From the NCBI GenBank assembly GCA_902489745.1, contig CABUBB010000033.1, positions 1 to 12,645 on the forward strand: a stretch of 12,645 nt of DNA, given 5' to 3'. The position numbers and the translations under genes were made by a program. Shown here one piece after another: positions 1-7,544 of this stretch; position 1 is the stretch's first letter, and every line of letters begins with the position of its first letter. A model generated the notes under the pieces. The model had not been told where the DNA came from. It was given only the letters and a program-made list of their open reading frames with translations, and searched no databases. Source of the DNA: Metaruminococcus_A sp003150405 (GTDB lineage: Bacteria; Bacillota; Clostridia; Oscillospirales; Ruminococcaceae).

Positions 1-175
1 GTGCACCGCCCCGGTCGCCGCATACGCGAGGCTGGATGGAACCGTGCTGCATCTGGCCGGGCTGTATGCCGATGAGAACGGCTCTCTGCGGAGGGGAACT
101 GTCACCGGAGTTGCGGCTGAGGCACAGGAATGCGGCTTCCGTCTTGCAAAACAACTCCAGGAGGCGGACGGATGA
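1..175 (+). CDS. hemC: Hydroxymethylbilane synthase (porphobilinogen deaminase), C-terminal end only
   Basis: The 5' part lies outside the window. The readable frame begins at base 2 and gives 57 residues before TGA at 173-175. The first residues read CTAPVAAYARLDG, which matches the conserved C-terminal-domain region of HemC where a cysteine carries the dipyrromethane cofactor (GGCxxPVxAYA in the family), so the first visible residue is probably the cofactor cysteine. The enzyme joins four porphobilinogen units into the linear tetrapyrrole hydroxymethylbilane in the cytoplasm. The last part (GLYADENGSLRRGTVTG, then an acidic-to-basic helix) fits domain 3. The stop codon overlaps the ATG of the next gene (ATGA, 172-175), so the two are translationally coupled. 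The identification rests on a short fragment but is strongly backed by the neighbouring tetrapyrrole genes. Confidence 0.88.
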   Translation, partial: CTAPVAAYARLDGTVLHLAGLYADENGSLRRGTVTGVAAEAQECGFRLAKQLQEADG

Positions 176-1665
176 AACAGGGAAAGGTTTGGCTTGTTGG
201 GGCAGGCCCGGGGGACGCGGGGCTGCTCACCCTCAAGGGAAAGACGGTGCTGGAGCAGGCCGATGTGGTTGTTTATGACCGGCTGGTCGGGGAAGGCGTT
301 TTGCGGATGATCCCCGGCCGGGCGCGAAAAATCGACGTAGGCAAGGCTTCGGGCAACCATAAAGTTTCACAGGAGCGGATCAACCAACGATTACTGGAAG
401 AGGCGCTTGCCGGGAACATGGTGGTGCGGCTCAAGGGAGGGGATCCCTTCCTGTTTGGGCGGGGCGGCGAGGAGCTGGAACTGCTCTGCGAGCACGGCGT
501 CCCGTTTGAAATCGTGCCGGGCGTGCCGTCAGCAACCGCTGTACCAGCCTATGCGGGTATCCCGGTGACCCACCGGGGTGTCTCCGCCTCGCTTCACATC
601 ATCACTGCACATCGGAAACAGGGGAGCGAAAAGAGGATTGATTATAAAAGTCTTGCCGCCCTTGGCGATGCGACTCTGGTTTTTTTAATGGGGATTTCTG
701 TCTTACAGGAAATATGCGTCGGGTTGATGGAAGCAGGACTTTCCCCGAACACTCCGGCTGCGGTGCTGGAACGCGGTACGACGGCAGGTCAGCGCCGTGT
801 GGTTTCCACGCTGAAGCGGCTTCCGGAGGAAGCGGCCCATGCGGAAATTGGCACGCCGGGAATCATTGTTGTGGGCAAGGTGTGCGCGCTCGCAGAGCGT
901 TTCCATTGGGCAGAGGATCGGCCGCTCGGCGGAGTCCGGGTGTTGGTCACCCGGCCGCGGGAAAAAGCGTCGCTTCTTGCGGAAAAGCTGTATGGCTTAG
1001 GGGCGGAAGTCGTTGAACTGCCCTGCATCCGTACGGCGCCGCTTGTTCCCTGCCCAGAACTGGAACAGCGCAGGGACAGACTGGCGGAGTACCAATGGTT
1101 CATCTTTTCAAGTGTAGCTGGTGTGGAAGCCTTTTTTGACTGGATGGCAGAACAACAGTTGGACGTCCGCTCTCTTGCCGGGGTGCGGTTCGCTGCGGTG
1201 GGAGAGGCCACCAAAAAGGCGATTGAGAAACGCGGCATTCTTGTGGATTACAAGCCGCCGGTTTACAGCGGAGAGGCGCTTGCCGCCGGATTGGCGGAAC
1301 AGTTGTCTCCTGCGGATAAACTTCTGGCGCTGGTGCCGGAACAAACCGAAAGCGCTGCGGCTGCTGGGCTGCACCGCCGCGGCTTTTGCTGCGAGACCGC
1401 CGCGGTCTACCGTACCGAGACGGTTTCCCAGGAGAGCTTTTGCCCGGAACCAGGCGACATTGCTTCGTTTACCAGCGCGTCTGCGGTGCGCAGTTTTTGT
1501 GAGGCTGTTCCGCATGCAGGGAGTGTTGTGCGGGCGGTTTGTATTGGTGAAAAAACCGCCGCAGAGGCGGAAAAATACAGTATACCTGCTGTGTGTGCCA
1601 AACAGGCCACACTCGACAGTATGGTGGACAAGATTTTAGAAATGGTACAGGAGGAGCGGCAATGA
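172..1665 (+). CDS. cobA-hemD: Fused uroporphyrinogen-III C-methyltransferase / uroporphyrinogen-III synthase
   Basis: 497 residues in two domains. Residues 1-250 are a SAM-dependent uroporphyrinogen-III methyltransferase (SUMT/CobA): VGAGPGDAGLLTLKG near residues 9-23, VYDRLV near 34-39, and VVRLKGGDPFLFGRGGEE near 84-101 are family signatures, followed by PGVPSATAVPAYAGIPVTHR (116-135). This part makes precorrin-2 from uroporphyrinogen III. Residues from about 253 (GGVRVLVTRP) to the end are a HemD-type synthase that cyclises hydroxymethylbilane to uroporphyrinogen III. The ATG at 172 is chosen because AGGAGG lies at 159-164, 7 bases upstream, and because the CobA signature starts directly after it; an in-frame ATG at 130 would add 14 residues with no family match. 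CobA-HemD fusions are known in clostridia and related Firmicutes. The fusion directs uroporphyrinogen III straight into the siroheme/cobalamin branch. The TGA stop overlaps the hemB start. Confidence 0.95.
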   Translation: MKQGKVWLVGAGPGDAGLLTLKGKTVLEQADVVVYDRLVGEGVLRMIPGRARKIDVGKASGNHKVSQERINQRLLEEALAGNMVVRLKGGDPFLFGRGGEELELLCEHGVPFEIVPGVPSATAVPAYAGIPVTHRGVSASLHIITAHRKQGSEKRIDYKSLAALGDATLVFLMGISVLQEICVGLMEAGLSPNTPAAVLERGTTAGQRRVVSTLKRLPEEAAHAEIGTPGIIVVGKVCALAERFHWAEDRPLGGVRVLVTRPREKASLLAEKLYGLGAEVVELPCIRTAPLVPCPELEQRRDRLAEYQWFIFSSVAGVEAFFDWMAEQQLDVRSLAGVRFAAVGEATKKAIEKRGILVDYKPPVYSGEALAAGLAEQLSPADKLLALVPEQTESAAAAGLHRRGFCCETAAVYRTETVSQESFCPEPGDIASFTSASAVRSFCEAVPHAGSVVRAVCIGEKTAAEAEKYSIPAVCAKQATLDSMVDKILEMVQEERQ

Positions 1666-2639
1666 ACAACAGGCCGAGAAGACTGCGGGGGACGCCGGTC
1701 CTCCGGGAAATGGTGCGGGAGACACGGGTGTCCCCTTCGTCGCTTATTTACCCGCTGTTTGTGCGGGAGGGTGAAGGGATCAAAGAGGAAATCCCCTCAA
1801 TGGAGGGACAGTACCGCTACAGTGTGGATATGCTCCCCTATGTATTGGAGGAAACTGCGAAAGCGGGCGTCCCCAGTGTGATGCTGTTTGGCATCCCCAG
1901 CGAAAAGGACGCCTGCGGCAGTGGGGCTTATGCAGAGGACGGCATTGTCCAGCGGGCGCTTCAAACGGCGAAAAAAGAGGTGCCGGAGCTTTTTTATATC
2001 ACCGACGTCTGTATGTGCGAATACACCTCCCATGGGCACTGCGGTATCCTTACTGGGGAAACGGTGGACAACGATAAAACATTGCCGTATCTCGCGAGAG
2101 CGGCACTTTCCCATGTGCAGGCGGGGGCAGATATGATCGCCCCTTCTGACATGATGGACGGACGGGTCGCCGCCATCCGCACGCTGCTGGATGAAAACGG
2201 TTACACCGGCATCCCGATTATGTCTTATGCGGTGAAGTATGCCTCGGCCTTTTATGGCCCTTTCCGGGAGGCGGCGGGTTCCGCCCCTGCCTTTGGCGAC
2301 CGCAAAAGCTACCAGATGGACTACCACAACCGCAGAGAAGCGCTTAAAGAGGCGCTTTCTGATGTGGCGGAGGGTGCGGATATCATCATGGTCAAGCCCG
2401 CGCTCTCCTATTTGGATATCATCCGGGAGGTGGCGGATGCCATTGACCTTCCGGTGGCGGCATACAGTGTCAGCGGCGAGTACGCCATGATCAAGGCCGG
2501 GGCAAAGCTCGGCTATATTGACGAGGAGCGGCTGATTTGCGAGACGGCGGCGAGCATTTACCGTGCTGGAAGCGGTATTCTGCTCAGTTATTATGCAAAA
2601 GAAATTGCCGCGCTGATGAGAAGGGGGCTGATTGGATGA
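1662..2639 (+). CDS. hemB: Porphobilinogen synthase (5-aminolevulinate dehydratase), zinc type
   Basis: 325 residues, normal for the family. It condenses two 5-aminolevulinates to porphobilinogen. The zinc site is the three-cysteine type: DVCMCEYTSHGHCG, with C117, C119 and C127, rather than the aspartate-rich magnesium type. The two active-site lysines are visible: K192 in SYAVKYASAFYGP and the Schiff-base K245 in IIMVKPALSYLDI. The N-terminal RPRRLRGTPVLREMVRET and C-terminal AVSGEY-like segment (YSVSGEYAMIKA) are also typical. The ATG at 1662 has AGGAG near 1649-1655 and overlaps the preceding stop as ATGA. The gene ends with TGA overlapping the hemL ATG in the same way, so hemB is embedded in a tightly coupled operon. 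Confidence 0.97.
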   Translation: MNNRPRRLRGTPVLREMVRETRVSPSSLIYPLFVREGEGIKEEIPSMEGQYRYSVDMLPYVLEETAKAGVPSVMLFGIPSEKDACGSGAYAEDGIVQRALQTAKKEVPELFYITDVCMCEYTSHGHCGILTGETVDNDKTLPYLARAALSHVQAGADMIAPSDMMDGRVAAIRTLLDENGYTGIPIMSYAVKYASAFYGPFREAAGSAPAFGDRKSYQMDYHNRREALKEALSDVAEGADIIMVKPALSYLDIIREVADAIDLPVAAYSVSGEYAMIKAGAKLGYIDEERLICETAASIYRAGSGILLSYYAKEIAALMRRGLIG

Positions 2640-3919
2640 CAGAGCGTTCAGAAGAACTTTATACACGCGCCGTCAAGCGGATTCCCGGCGGTGTCAACAG
2701 CCCGGTGCGCGCTTACCAGGCCGTGGGCGGGCACCCGCGTTTTCTCAAACGGGCACTGGGCTCGCTGGTTTGGGATGCAGACGGCAACCGCTATACCGAC
2801 TATATTGGTTCTTGGGGGCCGATGCTGCTCGGCCACAACGACCCACGCATTCGCGAGGCAGTGATGAAAGCCTCGGCCAATGGGCTGAGCTTCGGCGCGG
2901 CAACCGAGGCCGAGGTAGAGATGGCCGAGCTCATCTGCGAGCTGGTGCCCTCCATTGAAATGGTGCGGATGGTCAATTCCGGCACTGAGGCTGTGATGAG
3001 CGCCGTTCGTGCGGCGCGCGGCTACACCGGGCGGGAAAAAATCATCAAGTTTGCGGGCTGTTACCACGGCCATAGCGACGCCATGCTGGTCAAAGCGGGT
3101 TCTGGCGTGATGACCTCTGGCGTTCCAGACAGTGCAGGCGTGCCCTCGGGCTGTGCACAGGACACCCTCACCGCAGTTTATAACGACGTGGAAAGCGTAC
3201 AGGCTCTGTTCGAACAGAACCGCGGGCAGGTTGCCGCACTGATTCTGGAGCCGGTTGCCGCCAATATGGGCGTTGTGCTGCCGATAGAGGGCTTTTTGCA
3301 GGCAATGCGGAAGCTCTGTGACGAAAACGGAGCGCTGCTCATTTTTGATGAAGTCATCACTGGGTTCCGGCTGGGGCTTTCCGGCGCGCAGGGGTACTAC
3401 GGCGTCCGCCCGGATTTGACAACCTTCGGCAAGGTCATCGGCGCAGGGATGCCGGTCGGCGCTTATGGGGGTCGGAAGGAGGTTATGGCGTGCATTTCTC
3501 CGTCGGGGAAGGTCTATCAAGCGGGGACTTTGAGCGGCAATCCCATCGCGATGGCGGCAGGATTGACCCAGCTCCGTATTCTGAAAGAAACGCCGAAGGT
3601 TTACAGCCATATCCAGTCGCTGGGAGAGCTGTTGCGCGAGGGACTTTGTGAGCTGCTTCAACACTGTGGAAAACGGTATCAGGTGACAGGTGTGGGTTCG
3701 CTTGCCTGCCTGTTCTTCACCGAAACGCCGGTAGTGGATTACGACACTGCTAAAACCAGCGATACGGCGGCATTCGCGGATTATTTTCATTTTATGCTGG
3801 AACACGGGGTGCATCTTGCGCCGTCTCAGTTTGAAGCGATCTTTCTGTCCGATGCGCACACCGAAGAGGATGTCCGGGCTTATCTCGCGTTTGCGAAGCA
3901 GTATTTCGGCCGGGGCTGA
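2636..3919 (+). CDS. hemL: Glutamate-1-semialdehyde 2,1-aminomutase
   Basis: 427 residues, full length. This PLP enzyme converts glutamate-1-semialdehyde to 5-aminolevulinate, the last step of the C5 route, so the organism makes ALA from glutamyl-tRNA rather than from glycine and succinyl-CoA. Class-III aminotransferase features are visible: VNSGTEAVMSAVRAARGYTG (113-132, phosphate-binding), YHGHSD (143-148), LIFDEVITGFR with D238 contacting the PLP ring nitrogen, and the PLP lysine K266 in TFGKVIGAGMPVGAYGG. The start ERSEELYTRAVKRIPGGVNSPVRA is typical of HemL. The ATG at 2636 overlaps the hemB stop (ATGA), with an AAGGGGG Shine-Dalgarno-like stretch just upstream. The companion glutamyl-tRNA reductase (hemA) is not in the window and is presumably upstream. 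Confidence 0.97.
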   Translation: MTERSEELYTRAVKRIPGGVNSPVRAYQAVGGHPRFLKRALGSLVWDADGNRYTDYIGSWGPMLLGHNDPRIREAVMKASANGLSFGAATEAEVEMAELICELVPSIEMVRMVNSGTEAVMSAVRAARGYTGREKIIKFAGCYHGHSDAMLVKAGSGVMTSGVPDSAGVPSGCAQDTLTAVYNDVESVQALFEQNRGQVAALILEPVAANMGVVLPIEGFLQAMRKLCDENGALLIFDEVITGFRLGLSGAQGYYGVRPDLTTFGKVIGAGMPVGAYGGRKEVMACISPSGKVYQAGTLSGNPIAMAAGLTQLRILKETPKVYSHIQSLGELLREGLCELLQHCGKRYQVTGVGSLACLFFTETPVVDYDTAKTSDTAAFADYFHFMLEHGVHLAPSQFEAIFLSDAHTEEDVRAYLAFAKQYFGRG

Positions 3920-3947
3920 ACCGGCTGACGGAAAAGGAGGGCGGCAG

Positions 3948-4826
3948 GTGAAACAGCTTGTCCTGATTGCTGGACCGCTGCATGGAAAAGCGGGACTTGA
4001 CGCGGCCATCTGTTTAAAAGAGGATATTGGCAGGTGCTGGCCACAGGCACAGGTGGAACTGGTGAATACCGCCTCAAATGAGCGGAATTTGCATGAGATG
4101 AAGAAAATGCTTGTGTCCGAAAAGCTCTATCCAAAGGCAAAAATGGATGAGCTTTGTGTTGCTGTGTTGTCCTTCTGCCTCCTTCCCGGTGTGGAGTACG
4201 AACGGGTGCGCCGTTGGGCGAGCAGTCTTGCTCTGGAATTTGCTGTTTATGGAAACCCGTCTATACGAATTTTAGATGATTCGGAACATCCTTTGGATGA
4301 AATGGGTGTAGAACAGCAATCACAGTGGGGAAAAGAAAGAGCTTGTCCACCAGACTGTCACGTAGAATTGCGGTCCGTTTGGATGGCGCCGCCGCTTTTG
4401 GGTACGCCGGAAGGAATCCAGGCGCTTTCCCAAGTTTTGGAGACGGAATACCCTGCCAAAACGGGAGAAGCACTTGTGTTGGTAGGGCATGGCTCCTGTT
4501 ATGCGAATGGGGTTTATCGAGAGTTGGAGCGGGCATTTCACCGGGCAGGCCGGCGCGATGTATTTGTGGGTACCCTCAGAGACGGTTCCGGCGGTATACA
4601 AGAAATGATAAAACGTTCCGGGATAAGAGCGGTGCGGCTTGTCCCGCTGATGCTGGCCGCTGGTATTCACACCGTGCGGGATATGGCAGGGACTCAATCC
4701 ACAAGCTGGAAAAGCCAACTGGAACAAGCGGAGTTTGAAGTATATCCCGTGGTGCGGGGATTGGCCGAATTGACCTCTGTGCGAAATCTGTTTCTGCGGC
4801 AGCTTGCCCGTTTTATGAAAGAATAA
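3948..4826 (+). CDS. cbiK: Sirohydrochlorin cobaltochelatase, CbiK type
   Basis: 292 residues. It is assigned to the anaerobic cobaltochelatase CbiK, which inserts Co2+ into sirohydrochlorin at the start of anaerobic cobalamin synthesis. Evidence: VLVGHGSCYANGVYRELE with H181, matching the first catalytic/metal histidine region; PLMLAAGIHTVRDMAGTQ with H241, matching the second; SWKSQLEQAEFEVYPVVRGL and LLPGVEYERV (E83), which match conserved CbiK blocks. The N-terminal block (LVLIAGPLHGKAGL) and the linker at about 108-170 are unlike the usual SFGT..H form, so the first half is diverged. The start is GTG at 3948, with AAGGAGG at 3934-3940, 7 bases upstream. It lies 28 bases after hemL. No cleavable signal peptide is obvious, so a cytoplasmic enzyme is expected. 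A related CbiX-type or Fe-chelatase role for siroheme cannot be excluded. Confidence 0.88.
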   Translation: MKQLVLIAGPLHGKAGLDAAICLKEDIGRCWPQAQVELVNTASNERNLHEMKKMLVSEKLYPKAKMDELCVAVLSFCLLPGVEYERVRRWASSLALEFAVYGNPSIRILDDSEHPLDEMGVEQQSQWGKERACPPDCHVELRSVWMAPPLLGTPEGIQALSQVLETEYPAKTGEALVLVGHGSCYANGVYRELERAFHRAGRRDVFVGTLRDGSGGIQEMIKRSGIRAVRLVPLMLAAGIHTVRDMAGTQSTSWKSQLEQAEFEVYPVVRGLAELTSVRNLFLRQLARFMKE

Positions 4827-4876
4827 AGCCCAGTCCTTTGGCCTTTGAAAAAGTATGGCCGGGGCTGGGCTCTTTT
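4827..4876 (+). terminator. Probable rho-independent terminator after cbiK
   Basis: Directly after the cbiK stop, AGCCCAG (4827-4833) pairs with CTGGGCT (4865-4871). The next three positions pair with a T-G wobble, and an inner GGCC/GGCC step follows around an A-rich loop. The tail is only CTTTT, so termination may be partial. Confidence 0.65.
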
Positions 4877-5021
4877 GCGCCTTCAGGAAGCGGGTAATGG
4901 TGAAAAATGGAATCATTCAGGTGCTTGGCAAAAGAGAAAATATTATTACACAGGAAAATCTGCGTTATTCTTGTGCAAACCGGTGCATACTTCTATTAGT
5001 TTCAACCAAAGGAGGATGCAC

Positions 5022-5537
5022 ATGGAAATTACATTTAAGGGAAAGCCCATTGCGTTACAAGGGGCACCGCTCAGAGAAGGGGACTTCCTACCGGATTTCA
5101 CTTTGACCGATAACGGCCTCAATCCGGTGGGGCGTAATCAGCTTTCTGGGATTAAGGTGTTTGTTGTGGTTCCGTCGCTTGATACAGGCGTCTGCGACTT
5201 GGAAGTGCGCAACTTCAATGAAAAAGCGGGCGAATTTGCGGGCATACACATTTATGCGGTCAGCCTGGATCTCCCGTTTGCCCAGTCGCGCTGGTGCGGC
5301 GGCGCCGGAGTTGACATGGTACAAACCCTTTCGGATTACCGTGACCGCAGCTTTGGCCGCGCGACCGGTACGTTTATTGAAGAACTGGCGTTGCTGACCA
5401 GGGCTGTTTTTATTGTTGACCAAAACAACCGGGTAGCCTATGCCGAATATGTGCCGGAAGTGACCGAACATCCGAACTATGTCCGGGTTTACGCCAAGCT
5501 GGCGGAAATGCATACCATGACGGGAACCGAGGTGTAG
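5022..5537 (+). CDS. tpx: Thiol peroxidase, Tpx family atypical 2-Cys peroxiredoxin
   Basis: 171 residues, typical for Tpx. It reduces hydrogen peroxide and organic hydroperoxides using thioredoxin. The peroxidatic cysteine is C58 in PSLDTGVCDLEVRNFNE (T55-x-x-C58), the resolving cysteine is C92 in LPFAQSRWCGG, and R127 in LLTRAVFIVD is the likely active-site arginine. The N-terminal ITFKGKPIALQG is also characteristic. The start at 5022 (MEITFKG) is preferred over the ATG at 5016, because AAAGGAGG ends directly before 5016 and is properly spaced only from 5022. Upstream of it there is no clear promoter; weak candidates exist between about 4920 and 5000. The gene stops 2 bases before gapN, so the two are almost certainly co-transcribed. 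Confidence 0.96.
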   Translation: MEITFKGKPIALQGAPLREGDFLPDFTLTDNGLNPVGRNQLSGIKVFVVVPSLDTGVCDLEVRNFNEKAGEFAGIHIYAVSLDLPFAQSRWCGGAGVDMVQTLSDYRDRSFGRATGTFIEELALLTRAVFIVDQNNRVAYAEYVPEVTEHPNYVRVYAKLAEMHTMTGTEV

Positions 5538-5539
5538 CT

Positions 5540-7003
5540 ATGTTTTCCGGATTGTACGATCCTGCAAAAAATTACGCAAACCTTTCCGGCGGGAAGTGGG
5601 TTGGCGCTTCGGACGGGGAGACCATTTCGGTGCGTTCCCCGGTGGATGGCTCGCTGGTGGGAACCATTCCCGCCATGAGCCAAAAAGATGCCGATGCGGT
5701 CATTGCCCAAAGCAAGCAGGCACAGACCATGTGGGCGCATACCCCCATTTACCGCCGGGCGGAGTTGTTTTACAAAGCGGCGGAAATTCTGGAGGCGCAT
5801 ACCGATGAAATTGCCGAAATTCTGGTGATGGAAATTGCTAAGGACCGCAAGTCCGCTATTTCCGAGGTACAACGCTCTGCCGATTTTCTTCGTTATACTG
5901 CCGACATGGGAAAATCCATGGAAGGGACCGCGGTAAGCGGAGAGAATTTCCCGGGCGGCACCCAGAACAAAATTTCTTATGTCACCCGCAAGCCGCTTGG
6001 TACGGTGCTTGCCATTGCACCGTTCAACTACCCGGTCAACCTGTCGGTATCTAAAATTGCACCGGCACTCATCGGCGGCAATACCGTTGTGCTCAAGCCG
6101 CCAACGCAGGGGGCCATCAGCGCGCTTTACCTCGCCGCTGTTTTCGCAGAGGCGGGCCTGCCCGGCGGCGTGTTTAACACCATTACTGGGAAGGGAAGTG
6201 AGTTGGGGGATTACTTGGTACAACACCCGGACGTCAATTTCATCAATTTTACCGGAAGCACCGAAGTGGGCAAACACATTGCAGAGGTCGCCGGAATGGT
6301 TCCTATGATGATGGAACTCGGCGGCAAGGACGCTGCCGTTGTTTGTGCCGATGCGGATTTGGGCTTTGCGGCCAGTAACATTGTAGACGGCGGCTTTTCG
6401 TATTCCGGACAACGCTGTACGGCAGTGAAGCGCATTCTTGTAATGGAAAGTGTTGCAGACGAATTTGTGGAAAAGCTGGTACGGCAGACCAAAAAGCTCA
6501 AAGCGGGAGATCCGCGGGAAGAGGGCGTCACCGTTGTTCCGCTGATTCATGAAAAAGCGGCGGACTATGTGGAGGAGCTCGTGGACGATGCGTTGTTCAA
6601 AGGAGCGCAGGTGCTCATTGGGAATCAGCGGGAAGGTAATTTGCTGCAACCAACCCTGCTTGATCATGTAACCGTGGATATGCGCATTGCGTGGGAGGAG
6701 CCGTTCGGCCCGGTGCTGCCCATCATCCGGGTGGCGGATTTGGACGAAGCCATCGCCATTGCGAACCAATCGGAGTACGGGCTGCAATCCTCGGTTTTTA
6801 CCCATGATATCAACAAGGCATTTTATATTGCAAATCGTCTGGAGGTTGGTACCGTACAGGTAAACAACAAAACCGAGCGCGGTCCAGATCATTTTCCGTT
6901 TCTCGGTGTAAAATCCTCCGGGATGGGGACGCAGGGGGTACGCTATTCCATTGAAGCCATGACCCGTCCCAAAGCCATTGTGATCAACCTTGAGCGTGTA
7001 TAA
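5540..7003 (+). CDS. gapN: NADP-dependent non-phosphorylating glyceraldehyde-3-phosphate dehydrogenase
   Basis: 487 residues, full length. It belongs to the aldehyde dehydrogenase superfamily, and its sequence closely follows streptococcal GapN: FNYPVNLSVSKIAPALI (162-178), LKPPTQGAISALYLA, FINFTGSTEVG, the general base E259 in MMMELGGKDAA, the catalytic C293 in SGQRCTAVKR, and the C-terminal EEPFGPVLPIIRV and NNKTERGPDHFPFLG. It oxidises glyceraldehyde-3-phosphate to 3-phosphoglycerate and makes NADPH without ATP. The ATG at 5540 follows GAGGTG at 5529-5534. Its neighbour tpx uses reducing power delivered through thioredoxin and an NADPH-linked reductase in many bacteria, so a joint redox role is plausible but inferred. 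A perfect hairpin terminator follows the stop. Confidence 0.96.
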   Translation: MFSGLYDPAKNYANLSGGKWVGASDGETISVRSPVDGSLVGTIPAMSQKDADAVIAQSKQAQTMWAHTPIYRRAELFYKAAEILEAHTDEIAEILVMEIAKDRKSAISEVQRSADFLRYTADMGKSMEGTAVSGENFPGGTQNKISYVTRKPLGTVLAIAPFNYPVNLSVSKIAPALIGGNTVVLKPPTQGAISALYLAAVFAEAGLPGGVFNTITGKGSELGDYLVQHPDVNFINFTGSTEVGKHIAEVAGMVPMMMELGGKDAAVVCADADLGFAASNIVDGGFSYSGQRCTAVKRILVMESVADEFVEKLVRQTKKLKAGDPREEGVTVVPLIHEKAADYVEELVDDALFKGAQVLIGNQREGNLLQPTLLDHVTVDMRIAWEEPFGPVLPIIRVADLDEAIAIANQSEYGLQSSVFTHDINKAFYIANRLEVGTVQVNNKTERGPDHFPFLGVKSSGMGTQGVRYSIEAMTRPKAIVINLERV

Positions 7004-7033
7004 AAAATCCCCGGCTTATGCCGGGGATTTTTT
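7002..7033. terminator. Bidirectional rho-independent terminator between convergent genes
   Basis: AAAAAATCCCCGGC (7002-7015) pairs perfectly with GCCGGGGATTTTTT (7020-7033) around a TTAT loop, a 14-bp stem with T runs on either strand. It overlaps the gapN stop on one side and the last codon of the minus-strand sigma-like gene on the other, so it serves both convergent units. Confidence 0.93.
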
Positions 7034-7544
7034 ATACACAGAAATGTGCGGTTACAGCATCACAGAAGCGCTGCCACTCATGTTGGTATTCGGCTTTGGA
7101 CAGATGCAGGCGCTGTTCAAGCTGTGCTTCATCATATCCTTGTAAAATCAAGGTGGAAAAGGCCTGGTGAAGGGGGTCCAACCGTTGGATGACGTCACGG
7201 AATTCAACCGACTGGACAAACCGTGCGGGTTCGCCGAAAAAGCTGTCCCCAAATGCGCAGCAGCACCCTGGGAGATTGGCATTTAAAGACAATTTGCTCT
7301 CATGGCCGGTCAGACGGTTCCAAAGGCGGTTGGCCTCGGTAATCCGACGGAGCATACATGTTTTTGCGTAATCTCGGAAGGTGGTTTGGTAATCCGAGCG
7401 GTAGGTTCGAACAGCGTATAAAAAACCGATTAACCCTTCTGATAAACGCTCCTGATACGGCAGCGCCCGATGTTGGCTTTTGCAAACCTGCTGAATCCAG
7501 GAGAAATTCAATGCAATAATGCCGTTTTCAGTCAGGCCGCTCAT
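7032..7544 (-). CDS. Small sigma-70-like RNA polymerase factor (SigH-like region 2, diverged region 4)
   Basis: 170 residues. Residues about 28-72 (ERLSEGLIGFLYAVRTYRS, then TTFRDYAKTCMLRRITEANR) resemble sigma-70 region 2, with the EGxIGLxxAVRxxD pattern and the FxxYAxxCIxRRI helix. HESKLSLN (81-88) resembles the segment after region 2 of SigH-like factors. The C-terminal part (VIQRLDPLHQAFSTLILQGY and EAQLEQRLHLSK) has the rhythm of region 4, but the second helix is poorly conserved. A cysteine triplet (94-96) sits between the two parts. Its ATG overlaps the stop of the upstream 159-residue gene (ATGA, 7541-7544), and GGAGGG lies just upstream, so the two are coupled. It may be a true alternative sigma factor or a regulator derived from one; the promoters it would recognise cannot be read from here. 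Confidence 0.7.
   Translation of the reverse strand: MSGLTENGIIALNFSWIQQVCKSQHRALPYQERLSEGLIGFLYAVRTYRSDYQTTFRDYAKTCMLRRITEANRLWNRLTGHESKLSLNANLPGCCCAFGDSFFGEPARFVQSVEFRDVIQRLDPLHQAFSTLILQGYDEAQLEQRLHLSKAEYQHEWQRFCDAVTAHFCV

Noticed and set aside
1797..2666. Minus-strand open frame opposite hemB
   Set aside because: Antisense to a full-length HemB with all metal and lysine residues.
2648..4009. Minus-strand open frame of 453 codons opposite hemL
   Set aside because: Antisense to a clear HemL with full catalytic motifs; no domain match and no promoter or binding site.
4845..5021. N-terminal extension of the tpx frame by 59 residues
   Set aside because: It runs through the cbiK terminator, has no binding site at its start, and the Tpx family begins at the methionine at 5022, which has an ideal AGGAGG.
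5489..6892. Minus-strand open frame of 467 codons opposite gapN
   Set aside because: It mirrors gapN codons, the product is rich in His/Arg/Asn with no domain, and there is no binding site at its start.
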